This document shows positions 1 to 6,173 of a stretch of 20,134 nucleotides of DNA, one piece after another. Every line of letters begins with the position of its first letter. Within the stretch, counting starts at the first letter, position 1. The position numbers were made by a program, and so were the translations under genes. Source of the stretch: CAVSUR01 sp052143655 (GTDB lineage Bacteria; Actinomycetota; Actinomycetes; Streptosporangiales; Streptosporangiaceae). The stretch lies in assembly GCA_052143655.1 (NCBI GenBank), contig JBKQSL010000160.1, forward strand, positions 1 through 20,134, read 5' to 3'. Under the pieces are notes generated by a model that made no database searches, was not told the DNA's origin, and saw only the letters and a program-made list of their open reading frames with translations.

Positions 1-716
1 CCCGGCCGCCCGGCGACACCGCCCAGGAGGCGGCGCTCCGCGAGGCGGCGAGCCGGGCGGGCCTGCCGGTCTTCGTGCACGCGCCGTACTTGATCAACCC
101 CGGATCCCCGGACCCGGTGACGGCCGAGCGGTCGGCCGCGGCCATCGTGGCTTCGATCCGGTGCGGGGCGGTGATCGGCGCCCGGGGCGTCGTCGTCCAC
201 ACCGGCTCGGCGGTCGATGGCGATCGCGCCGCGGGGCTGCGGCGGGCCGCGGAATGCCTGCGGCCCGTGCTGGACGCGATCGGGCCCGGTGATCCGGACC
301 TGCTGCTGGAGCCCATGGCCGGGCAGGGCAGCATGCTCTGCGCGGCGATCGGCGAGCTGCGCCCGTACCTGGACGCGCTGGACTGGCATCCGCGGGCGGG
401 CATCTGCCTCGACACCTGCCACCTGTTCGGGGCCGGCCACGACCTGGCCGCACCGGACGGCGTCGCGACGGCGCTCGCGGCGCTGAGCGCGGCGGCGCCT
501 GGCCGTCTGCGGCTGCTGCACGCCAACGACGCCAGGGACCCGTGCGGCTCGCACAAGGACCGGCACGAGAACATCGGCAGCGGCCTGATCGGCGCCGATG
601 CCTTCGGCCGGCTGCTGGTGCACCCGGCTACGGCGGGCGTGCCGTTCATCGTGGAGACGCCCGGCGGCGAGCACGGGCATGCCGCCGACATCTCCCGCCT
701 CCGGGCGGTGCGCTAG
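1..716 (+). CDS. nfo: Endonuclease IV (deoxyribonuclease IV), 5'-truncated by window edge
   Basis: AP endonuclease of base excision repair: it cleaves DNA 5' to abasic sites using a three-metal centre in a TIM barrel. The reading frame is open from base 3, so the true start lies upstream; the in-frame GTG at 75 is internal, because the residues before it (ending LPVFVHAPYLIN) already match the family. Visible motifs in order are HAPYLIN, GVVVHTGS, LLEPMAGQG (metal-ligand Glu; many relatives have LLENTAGQG), GICLDTCHLFGAGHD (Asp and His ligands), LLHANDA, the GSHKDRHENIG signature, and a C-terminal FIVETPG. About 237 residues are visible of a protein usually 270-290 long. The stop TAG lies inside the putative -10 element of the next transcription unit. 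Family assignment is secure; only the N-terminus is missing. Confidence 0.95.
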   Translation, partial: RPPGDTAQEAALREAASRAGLPVFVHAPYLINPGSPDPVTAERSAAAIVASIRCGAVIGARGVVVHTGSAVDGDRAAGLRRAAECLRPVLDAIGPGDPDLLLEPMAGQGSMLCAAIGELRPYLDALDWHPRAGICLDTCHLFGAGHDLAAPDGVATALAALSAAAPGRLRLLHANDARDPCGSHKDRHENIGSGLIGADAFGRLLVHPATAGVPFIVETPGGEHGHAADISRLRAVR

Positions 717-719
717 GCT
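714..719 (+). promoter_or_regulatory. Putative leaderless -10 element (TAGGCT) for the aromatic leader peptide
   Basis: TAGGCT fits the actinobacterial -10 pattern TANNNT and lies exactly 6 nt before the GTG at 726, so transcription could start on the first base of the leader ORF. It overlaps the nfo stop codon. No convincing -35 was found. Two other genes here (14465 and 19459) show the same TANNNT-N6-start arrangement. Inferred from sequence only. Confidence 0.45.
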
Positions 720-725
720 ACGCCC

Positions 726-800
726 GTGCGCGGAACGTACTGGTTCTTTTTTGGCTACCGACCCGGCCCAGGGACGGTCGCCCGCCAGCGCGCGCACTGA
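726..800 (+). CDS. Aromatic leader peptide (YWFFFGY), attenuator of DAHP synthase
   Basis: A 24-codon ORF starts at GTG and ends at TGA (798-800). Codons 5-11 read Tyr-Trp-Phe-Phe-Phe-Gly-Tyr, so six of seven consecutive codons are aromatic, covering all three aromatic amino acids. The Phe codons include two TTT, which are rare in DNA this GC-rich. The ORF sits between nfo and DAHP synthase and is followed 18 nt later by a strong terminator hairpin. This is the layout of ribosome-mediated attenuators (trpL and pheL in enterobacteria, Trp leader peptides in streptomycetes). There is no Shine-Dalgarno; a TAGGCT box 6 nt upstream suggests a leaderless start. Inference: when charged Tyr, Trp or Phe tRNA is scarce the ribosome stalls here and lets transcription continue into DAHP synthase. 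The composition and position are seen; the regulation is not proven. Confidence 0.75.
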   Translation: MRGTYWFFFGYRPGPGTVARQRAH

Positions 801-831
801 CGCCAGGCGAGAGCAGCCAAGCCCCGGGCCG
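764..831 (+). promoter_or_regulatory. Possible antiterminator pairing in the DAHP synthase leader
   Basis: Bases 764-773 (CGGCCCAGGG) can pair with 822-831 (CCCCGGGCCG), the 5' arm of the terminator plus one loop base, giving nine Watson-Crick pairs and one A-C mismatch. The upstream segment begins just after the last aromatic codon (756-758). A ribosome stalled on the Trp or Phe codons would leave it free, while one moving on would cover it. The pairing excludes the terminator hairpin. No folding energy was computed, and the role of a ribosome halted at the stop codon is unclear. Confidence 0.45.
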
Positions 832-848
832 ATCGGCCCGGGGCTTTT
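819..848 (+). terminator. Intrinsic terminator (attenuator) upstream of DAHP synthase
   Basis: A perfect 12-bp stem pairs 819-830 with 835-846 around a GATC tetraloop, and the T run covers 845-848. Classical hairpin-plus-U-tract terminators are uncommon in DNA of this GC content, and this one lies 5' of the gene, between the leader peptide and the DAHP synthase start. That fits a conditional attenuator better than a terminator of nfo, although the latter use is also possible. Confidence 0.8.
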
Positions 849-874
849 GTCATGACGGGAACTGGGAGGTTTCC

Positions 875-1918
875 ATGGTGGTGGTGATGGCCCCGGAGGC
901 AACGCAGGACGATATCGACGCCATAATCGGGCTGGTCCGGTCGGCCGGCGGCGAGGCGTTCGTCAGCCGCGGAGTGTCCCGCACGATTGTCGGCCTGGTC
1001 GGGGACGTCGAGCAGTTCGGCATGCTCAACCTGCGCCGTCGCAGCGGGGTCAGCGACGTGGTCCGGATCTCGGTACCGTACAAGCTGGTCAGCCGGGAGC
1101 ACCACCGCAGCCGGTCGGTGATCGGGGTCGGCGGGGTGCCGATCGGGCCCGGCACGGTCACGCTCATCGCCGGGCCGTGCACGGTCGAGAATCCCGAGCA
1201 GACGCTGGAGGCGGCCCGGATGGCCCAGGCCGCCGGGGCCTCGATGCTGCGCGGCGGCGCGTACAAGCCGCGGACCTCCCCCTACGCGTTCCAGGGCCTG
1301 GGCGAGACCGGCCTGAAGATCCTCGCCGATGTCCGGGCCGAGACCGGGCTGCCCGTCGTCACCGAGGTCATCGACCCGGCCAGCGTGGACCTGGTCTGCT
1401 CCTACGCCGACATGCTCCAGGTCGGCACCCGCAGCATGCAGAACTTCGCGCTGCTCCAGGCGGTCGGCTCGGCGGGCAAGCCGGTTCTGCTCAAGCGCGG
1501 CATGAACGCCACCATCGAGGAATGGCTGATGGCCGCCGAGTACATCGCCCAGCGCGGCAACCTCGACATCGTGCTGTGCGAGCGCGGAATCCGCACGTTC
1601 GAGACCGCCACCCGCAACACGCTGGACATCAGCGCCGTGCCGGTCGCCCAGCGGCTGTCGCACCTGCCGGTCATCGTGGACCCGTCGCACTCCGGCGGCC
1701 GCCGCGACCTGGTGCTGCCGCTCAGCCGGGCCGCCATCGCCGTGGGCGCGGACGGCCTGATCATCGACGTGCACCCGCAGCCCGACATCGCCCTCTGTGA
1801 CGGCGACCAGGCGCTCACCGATTCCGACATCCGCGAGCTGGGGCAGATGATGGCGGCCCTGCCGCAGGCGGTCGGCCGCACGCTCACCCCGGCCCCGCGC
1901 CCGGCCAGCGCGGTCTGA
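875..1918 (+). CDS. aroF: 3-deoxy-7-phosphoheptulonate (DAHP) synthase, type I-beta
   Basis: Cytoplasmic enzyme condensing phosphoenolpyruvate with erythrose-4-phosphate, the entry step of the shikimate pathway. The ATG at 875 is chosen because GGGAGG (864-869) precedes it by 5 nt and the 347-residue product matches the Thermotoga-type enzyme; the frame stays open far upstream but that part overlaps nfo and the leader. Residues 1 to about 72 form the ferredoxin/ACT-like N-terminal domain that confers Tyr/Phe feedback inhibition in this subfamily. The barrel follows: AGPCTVEN (Cys102), GGAYKPRTSPYAFQGLG, QVGTRSMQN, KPVLLKRGM, CERGIRTFE, VDPSHSGGR (His272) and the metal-site stretch ending at Asp309. 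The usual Glu298 is Asp here (IIDVHPQP). It is likely controlled both by attenuation (leader 726-848) and by feedback inhibition. The methyltransferase start lies 7 nt after its stop. Confidence 0.95.
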   Translation: MVVVMAPEATQDDIDAIIGLVRSAGGEAFVSRGVSRTIVGLVGDVEQFGMLNLRRRSGVSDVVRISVPYKLVSREHHRSRSVIGVGGVPIGPGTVTLIAGPCTVENPEQTLEAARMAQAAGASMLRGGAYKPRTSPYAFQGLGETGLKILADVRAETGLPVVTEVIDPASVDLVCSYADMLQVGTRSMQNFALLQAVGSAGKPVLLKRGMNATIEEWLMAAEYIAQRGNLDIVLCERGIRTFETATRNTLDISAVPVAQRLSHLPVIVDPSHSGGRRDLVLPLSRAAIAVGADGLIIDVHPQPDIALCDGDQALTDSDIRELGQMMAALPQAVGRTLTPAPRPASAV

Positions 1919-1925
1919 GCCCGCG

Positions 1926-2567
1926 GTGCGCGGGCACATCGGCCCAGCCGGGCGGCTGTACGCCTGGGCCTACGACCGGGCGATGGCCAGCGGGGAGCAC
2001 GCCCTGCTGGGCGAGCAGCGGCAGGCGCTGCTCGCCCAGGCGCGCGGAGTTGTCGTGGACGCGGGCGCAGGCACTGGCGCCAACCTCCCGCATTACCACT
2101 GGGACCAGGTGTCGGAGCTGGTGCTGGTCGAGCCGTCGGCACCGATGCTGGCGCGCGCCTGCCGCCGGGCCGCGGCGCTCGGCATCCGCGTGCGGGCCGA
2201 GCACGGGCCGGCCGAGCAACTCCGGCTGGCCGGCGACAGCGCGGACACGGTGGTGTTCACCCTGTCGCTGTGCACCATCGGCGACCCGGCAGCCGCGCTG
2301 CGCGAGGCCCGCCGGGTGCTGCGGCCCGATGGCCGGCTGCTCGTGCTCGAGCATGTCCGGGCGGCTGAGCCGAGGCTGGCCCGGTGGCAGGACCGGCTCA
2401 GCCCGGTGTGGGGCGCGGTCAGCGGCGGCTGCCGCCTGAACCGTGACACCCGGGCCGAGATCCAGGCGGCCGGGTTCGCCTTCGACACGGTCGCCGATGC
2501 CGCCGACCCTCGGATCCCGGTGGCGCTGATCCGGCGCCAGCTGATCGGCGTAGCGCGGCCGTGCTGA
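1926..2567 (+). CDS. Class I SAM-dependent methyltransferase (UbiE/METTL7-like)
   Basis: A 213-residue Rossmann-fold methyltransferase. Motif I is VVDAGAGTGANLPHY (residues 43-57), followed by an acidic ribose-binding residue at the end of strand 2 (LVLVEPS, Glu69), TVVFTLSLCTIGDP (motif IV region) and VLRPDGRLLVLEHV, typical of the UbiE/METTL7-like group acting on small or lipid-like substrates. The substrate cannot be read from the sequence. The GTG start lies 7 nt after the DAHP synthase stop with no clear Shine-Dalgarno, which suggests translational coupling in one transcript; that does not prove a role in aromatic metabolism. The last codons form the first unit of a short tandem repeat (2561-2628). 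Confidence 0.85.
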   Translation: MRGHIGPAGRLYAWAYDRAMASGEHALLGEQRQALLAQARGVVVDAGAGTGANLPHYHWDQVSELVLVEPSAPMLARACRRAAALGIRVRAEHGPAEQLRLAGDSADTVVFTLSLCTIGDPAAALREARRVLRPDGRLLVLEHVRAAEPRLARWQDRLSPVWGAVSGGCRLNRDTRAEIQAAGFAFDTVADAADPRIPVALIRRQLIGVARPC

Positions 2568-2628
2568 ATCAGAGCTGTGCTGCATCAGAGCTGTGCCGAA
2601 TATCACGGCTGTGCTGAATATCTCAAGC
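2561..2628 (+). repeat. Four-unit degenerate short tandem repeat
   Basis: Units are 2561-2576 and 2577-2592 (16 bp, one mismatch between them, GTGCTG[A/C]ATCAGAGCT), then 2593-2610 and 2611-2628 (18 bp, GTGC[C/T]GAATATC...). The array begins inside the last codons of the methyltransferase gene and fills most of the gap to the convergent oxidoreductase. It is visibly richer in A/T than its surroundings. No function is evident; replication slippage is the simplest origin. Confidence 0.7.
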
Positions 2629-2653
2629 GTGCCGGGCCTGCGCCTTGCGGGTG

Positions 2654-3526
2654 CTACAGGCTGGCGACAGCCGGGATCACCTCGCTGCCGATGACCTCCA
2701 GCGGGCGGATGCTCCAGACGCCCGGCACGCCGCCGATCGCCGCCGAGAACCCCATCTCGGCGAGCCGGCCCAGGTCGTCGACGACCTTCTGGGCGTTCTC
2801 CCCCCGCTCCCCCACGTCGAAGACGAAGTAGCAGGTCTTGCGGATCTCGTCGTAGTCGCGGCCCTCGGCCTCGCAATGCCCGCGCAGCACGTCCAGCTTG
2901 TGCGCCAGGTCCGGGCCGGGGAACAGGTTGCACGCCTGCCCGTACCGGGCTACCAGGCGCAGCGTCTTGCGCTCTCCCGAGCCGCCGATCATGATCGGCG
3001 GATGCGGCTGGGACAGCGCCTGCGGGGAGTTCAGCGGCCGGTCCAGCGAGTAGTGCCGGCCCCGATACGGCGACTCGTCGCCGTCCCACATCTGCAGGCA
3101 GATCTGCAGCGCTTCCTCCAGGCGCTCGAACCGCTCGGCTAGCGGCGGGAACGGGATGCCCAGGCCGCGCGACTCCTCCTCGTTCCAGGCGGCGCCGACA
3201 CCCAGCCAGGCCCGGCCGCCGGACAGCACGTCCAGCGTCGTGACGATCTTCGCGAGGATGCCGGGATGCCGGTACACCACGCCGGTGACCAGGGTGAGCA
3301 GCCGGGCTCGGGACGTGCAGGCAGCCAGGTAGCCGAGGGTGGCATAGGCCTCGAGCATCTCCCGCTCGGGCGGCCCGATCACGCCGATCTGGAAGAAGTG
3401 ATCCATCACGGCCAGGTACTCAAAGCCGGCGTCGTCGGCGGTCCGCGCGACGGCGGCGAGGTCGGCGCCCAGCCGGGCCGGGCCGCCGGGTGAGCTGAAA
3501 TCCGGGATCTGCAAGCCGATCTGCAC
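2654..3526 (-). CDS. LLM-class F420-dependent oxidoreductase
   Basis: Luciferase-like monooxygenase fold (TIM barrel) of the type that in actinomycetes usually binds coenzyme F420 for hydride transfer; the substrate is unknown. Family marks are the N-terminal strand VQIGLQIPDF, MDHFFQIG, LLTLVTGVVYRHPGILAK, TLDVLSGGRAWLGVGAAWNEEESRGLGIPFP with ERFERLEEAL, and PPIMIGGSGERKTLRLVARYG. The start is chosen at GTG 3526-3524: the sequence ATGGAGGTATCGGTG holds a GGAGG 5 nt before that GTG, whereas the ATG four codons upstream (3538) has no Shine-Dalgarno and is itself next to the GGAGG. The product is 290 residues (294 from the ATG), normal for the family. It converges with the methyltransferase and is divergent from the propeller gene, apparently as a single-gene unit. 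Confidence 0.9.
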   Translation of the reverse strand: MQIGLQIPDFSSPGGPARLGADLAAVARTADDAGFEYLAVMDHFFQIGVIGPPEREMLEAYATLGYLAACTSRARLLTLVTGVVYRHPGILAKIVTTLDVLSGGRAWLGVGAAWNEEESRGLGIPFPPLAERFERLEEALQICLQMWDGDESPYRGRHYSLDRPLNSPQALSQPHPPIMIGGSGERKTLRLVARYGQACNLFPGPDLAHKLDVLRGHCEAEGRDYDEIRKTCYFVFDVGERGENAQKVVDDLGRLAEMGFSAAIGGVPGVWSIRPLEVIGSEVIPAVASL

Positions 3527-3705
3527 CGATACCTCCATCAGCGGGGTGTGGTCGGCGCGGGCCGCGGCCGTGGCCCTGTCGCCCGCGCTGCTACCGGGAG
3601 CATTTCACACGCCTTTCCGCCGCGGCCGGGCTGCGGCCAGTCTCGCGGCGCGACGGCGTCCTGGCGGAAGCCGAGCGGATTACGTACTAGCCTTGCCAGT
3701 GTGCG

Positions 3706-3722
3706 GGTCATCTGATGGTCAT
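3706..3722. promoter_or_regulatory. Direct repeat GGTCAT-N5-GGTCAT in the divergent promoter region
   Basis: Two GGTCAT hexamers spaced 11 bp start to start lie between the oxidoreductase (-) and the secreted propeller gene (+). A TANNNT match, TAGCCT at 3688-3693, would place a + strand start near 3700, so the repeat would fall at or just after the transcription start. One-turn spacing suits a dimeric regulator, but two hexamers are weak evidence. Confidence 0.25.
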
Positions 3723-3761
3723 TAGACGGTCAGGGACGCGCCAGTAAGCGGGAGGTCACCG

Positions 3762-4964
3762 GTGCGCAAGCCATCTGCGGCGGCGGTCACGGCGGGAGCA
3801 CTCGCCGCTGCGCTGCTGCCGCTGGCCCTGGCGCTGCCGGCGACCGCGGCGCAGGCAGGAGCCACGACAGCGGGAGGACCAGCTGGCCTGGCCCGGGCTG
3901 CGCTCATCTGGGTGCCGGCGGGCGGCAGGGTCCCGTCAGCGGGCAACTCCCCGGCCCTGCCGATGCGGCCCCGGGAGCAGTCCGGCTGGCGGCTCGCCGC
4001 CGCCCTGCATTCCGGGCGGGCCGAGAGCCTGTCCGGCTACCCGGCCGTCATCGCCCCCGGCAGGCGCAGTGCCTGGGCCTTCGGCGGTACCAACCCGGGC
4101 GGCCCGAGCGTGCCGACGGCCGCGCGCCGGACCGACGGCCGCTGGCGGCCGGCCGCGCTGCCCGCCGGGCTGCGCGGCTTCATCATCTCGGCCAGCGCAT
4201 CCGGACCTGACAACGTCTGGGCGGTCAGTTACCTGGGCAGCTACGTCCTGCACTGGGACGGCCGGCACTGGGCCGTGGCCCGCCGCTGGCGCGGCGGCGG
4301 CACCGCCGCGACCGTCGTCGCGCTCAGCCGGTCCGATGTATGGGTCTTCGGCACCGGGCCGCAGTCGGCCGCCTGGCGCTTCAACGGCCGTACCTGGCGC
4401 CAGGAGGGCGGCTGGGCCAGGCGGGTGTCCCGGGCGAGCGGGCTGGGCCGCCATGTCATCTGGGCGCTCGCGCGCACCGCACGAGGCGAGCGCGTCGTGC
4501 GCTACCGGGATGGCCGGTGGGCGCCAGTGGCTGCCGGGCCGGAGCTGGCCAAGGCGCAGCTTTCCAACATCCTTGCGGTGCCAGGGCGGGGTGTCTGGGT
4601 GACCGGCACCACCCGCAGCGGCTCCCGGCTGGTAGCGGCGCGCTCGGACGGCCGCCGGTGGACCCGCTTCACCGCGCCGTGGGGAGCCCGCCCGGAGCGC
4701 TTCGCGGCCGACGGCCGGGGCGGCATCTGGATCCCGACCGTGTCCGGGGCGCTGACCAGCACCCGGTGGATCATGCACGTGACCGGGTCGGGTCACTGGT
4801 CCCGGATCGCGGTCAGCGCGGGGACCGACGCGAGCATCAGCGACCTGGCACTGATTCCCGGCACCCGGTCGCTGTGGGGCAGCGGCGGGCTGCTGCGCAA
4901 GACGGCCGGGGACGCCGCGATCTGGGCCTACGGCCGGGATCCGCGGCGCGGACGGCACCGCTAG
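3762..4964 (+). CDS. Secreted protein with seven propeller-like repeats, function unknown
   Basis: 400 residues. The GTG at 3762 follows GGGAGG (3750-3755) by 6 nt. Residues 1-30 are a Sec-type signal peptide (MRKPS, hydrophobic Ala/Leu core, ATA/AQA cleavage area). The rest carries about seven repeats of 40-50 residues with a [V/I/L/A]W[A/V/I]xG-like strand and usually a following DGRxW: SAWAFG (103), NVWAVS (151), DVWVFG (192), VIWALA (232), GVWVTG (277), GIWIPT (321) and SLWGSG (370). This suggests an exported seven-bladed beta-propeller of the sort used for binding or scaffolding. No catalytic motif, lipobox or sorting signal was seen. Signal peptide and repeat periodicity are visible; the fold is inferred and the function unknown. 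Confidence 0.8.
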   Translation: MRKPSAAAVTAGALAAALLPLALALPATAAQAGATTAGGPAGLARAALIWVPAGGRVPSAGNSPALPMRPREQSGWRLAAALHSGRAESLSGYPAVIAPGRRSAWAFGGTNPGGPSVPTAARRTDGRWRPAALPAGLRGFIISASASGPDNVWAVSYLGSYVLHWDGRHWAVARRWRGGGTAATVVALSRSDVWVFGTGPQSAAWRFNGRTWRQEGGWARRVSRASGLGRHVIWALARTARGERVVRYRDGRWAPVAAGPELAKAQLSNILAVPGRGVWVTGTTRSGSRLVAARSDGRRWTRFTAPWGARPERFAADGRGGIWIPTVSGALTSTRWIMHVTGSGHWSRIAVSAGTDASISDLALIPGTRSLWGSGGLLRKTAGDAAIWAYGRDPRRGRHR

Positions 4965-5022
4965 CATCGGGCTCAGCCGGCCACCGGCGGTCTCATCGGC
5001 CTTCGCAGCGGCAGTGACGCTC

Positions 5023-5148
5023 ATGAACAGGTCCGCACGGTTAGCAGTACGCTTCACGTCGGCCGTCGCGGCGCCCCTGGCCGCCACCCTGCCCGCCCAG
5101 CCCGCCGTGCCGCCCGATCCGCGGCGGTTCGGCCAATTGCCGCCTTAG
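5023..5148 (+). CDS. Possible small ORF (41 aa), exported-peptide-like
   Basis: ATG at 5023 to TAG at 5146-5148, with an in-frame GTG nine bases upstream. The product begins MNRSARLAVRF, followed by an Ala/Val/Leu stretch and a Pro-rich tail, which resembles a short signal-peptide-like sequence. There is no clear Shine-Dalgarno. It lies in the 261-nt gap between the propeller gene and the zinc-ribbon gene. It may be a chance ORF or a remnant. Confidence 0.2.
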   Translation: MNRSARLAVRFTSAVAAPLAATLPAQPAVPPDPRRFGQLPP

Positions 5149-5225
5149 CCCCCGGCGCGGCACCGGGACACCAGATACTGATGCGTATTACCGTGCAGCG
5201 GATGGCCCGGCAGCTGAGGAGAGAC

Positions 5226-6152
5226 ATGCGGTCCTGCGCCTCATGCGGCCGTCAGGCCCTGCCGGCGGCCCGGTTCTGCACCGATTGCGGCCTGCCGCTG
5301 GCCGGTGAAGTGCCCGGCGCGGCCGTGGCGGACGCTGACCCGTTCGGCTACCTGTACGCGCCGCAGAGCGCACAACAGCACTGGCCGCAGCCCGAGGCTG
5401 GGTGGCAGGGCAGCCAGCCCGAGGCCGGGTGGCAGGGCAGCCAGCCCGAGGCCGGGTGGCAGCACTGGCCGCAGCCCGGGAGCGCCTCGCAGCCCGAGAG
5501 TCCCTGGCGGGACCGCGCGCGGCCGGGATCCGGCGGCCGGGCTGCGGCCGCGGCCCAGCGGGCCCGGCACCGGCTGCGCTGGCCGGTGGCCCTGGCCGTC
5601 GCCCTGGTTCTGGCCGTGGCTGCGGGCGTGGCGGCCGTCCTGCACGAGCACGGCCTGCAGCGGGCTGCCTCGGCGGCGAGCGGACAGCAGCTGGCGGCCG
5701 CCACGCCCGGGCGGCGCCAGATCGCGCATCGCGGCCCGGCGGCCCGGCGGGTACTGGTCAAGATCACCAGCCGGGCAGCCGGGCAGCCCGGCGCGCGCCG
5801 GGTGGCCCGGTTCGCGGGCCGGTACTTCGCCACCATCAACCACCATGACTACGCGGCTTACCGGCGCCTGCTCACGCTGGCCCTGCGAGACCGGCTCACC
5901 CCGCAGGCGTTCGCGGCGGGGTATGCCACCACCCGCGACTCCAGCGCGGTGCTGCACAGCCTGTCCGCCGCGCCCGGCGGCGCGCTGGCGGCCGCCGTGA
6001 CGTTCACCAGCCATCAGCGCCCGGCCGACAGCCCGGCGCATGCGGCGTGCACGGCGTGGCGGATCGTGCTGTTCCTGGAGCGCAGCGGGCGCAGTTACCG
6101 GATCGGGCCGCCGCCAGCGTCCTATCACGCCACCTACCGCGCCTGTGCCTGA
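5226..6152 (+). CDS. Zinc-ribbon, single-pass membrane protein with NTF2-like outer domain
   Basis: 308 residues with four parts. Residues 4-21 are a zinc ribbon (CASC ... CTDC, ligands C4, C7, C18, C21). Residues 54-85 are a Trp/Gln/Pro-rich low-complexity stretch with three copies of QPEAGWQGS or a variant. Residues 119-139 form one membrane helix after a basic stretch, predicting a cytoplasmic N-terminus. Residues from about 195 on resemble an NTF2/SnoaL-like domain (FATINHHDYAAYRRLLT, then WRIVLFLERSGRSYRI); that match is by eye. The start is chosen at ATG 5226 because GAGGAG (5216-5221) precedes it and the ribbon then sits at the very N-terminus; in-frame ATGs at 5181 and 5202 are alternatives, the latter 7 nt after a TACCGT box. 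The layout suggests a membrane sensor or scaffold, but no function is recognised. Confidence 0.8.
   Translation: MRSCASCGRQALPAARFCTDCGLPLAGEVPGAAVADADPFGYLYAPQSAQQHWPQPEAGWQGSQPEAGWQGSQPEAGWQHWPQPGSASQPESPWRDRARPGSGGRAAAAAQRARHRLRWPVALAVALVLAVAAGVAAVLHEHGLQRAASAASGQQLAAATPGRRQIAHRGPAARRVLVKITSRAAGQPGARRVARFAGRYFATINHHDYAAYRRLLTLALRDRLTPQAFAAGYATTRDSSAVLHSLSAAPGGALAAAVTFTSHQRPADSPAHAACTAWRIVLFLERSGRSYRIGPPPASYHATYRACA
5388..5468 (+). repeat. 27-bp in-frame tandem repeat within the zinc-ribbon gene
   Basis: Units 5388-5414 and 5415-5441 differ by one base, and 5442-5468 matches for its first two thirds. Each unit encodes QPEAGWQGS. An 18-bp sequence, CAGCACTGGCCGCAGCCC, flanks the array on both sides (5376-5393 and 5460-5477), so the repeat grew inside a larger duplicated frame. 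Copy number probably varies between strains. Confidence 0.85.
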
Positions 6153-6173
6153 CCGGGATAGAGCCGGTCTCGT

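Noticed and set aside
542..874. Upstream open extension of the DAHP synthase frame
   Set aside because: It overlaps nfo and the leader region, has no family similarity, and a strong Shine-Dalgarno marks ATG 875.
755..1939. Long minus-strand ORF opposite DAHP synthase
   Set aside because: Its His/Gly/Arg-rich composition is the antisense shadow of a clearly coding, conserved gene.
3936..5087. Long minus-strand ORF opposite the propeller gene
   Set aside because: Low-complexity Ala/Gly/Pro/Arg composition with no motif; the plus frame has a signal peptide, a Shine-Dalgarno and regular repeats.
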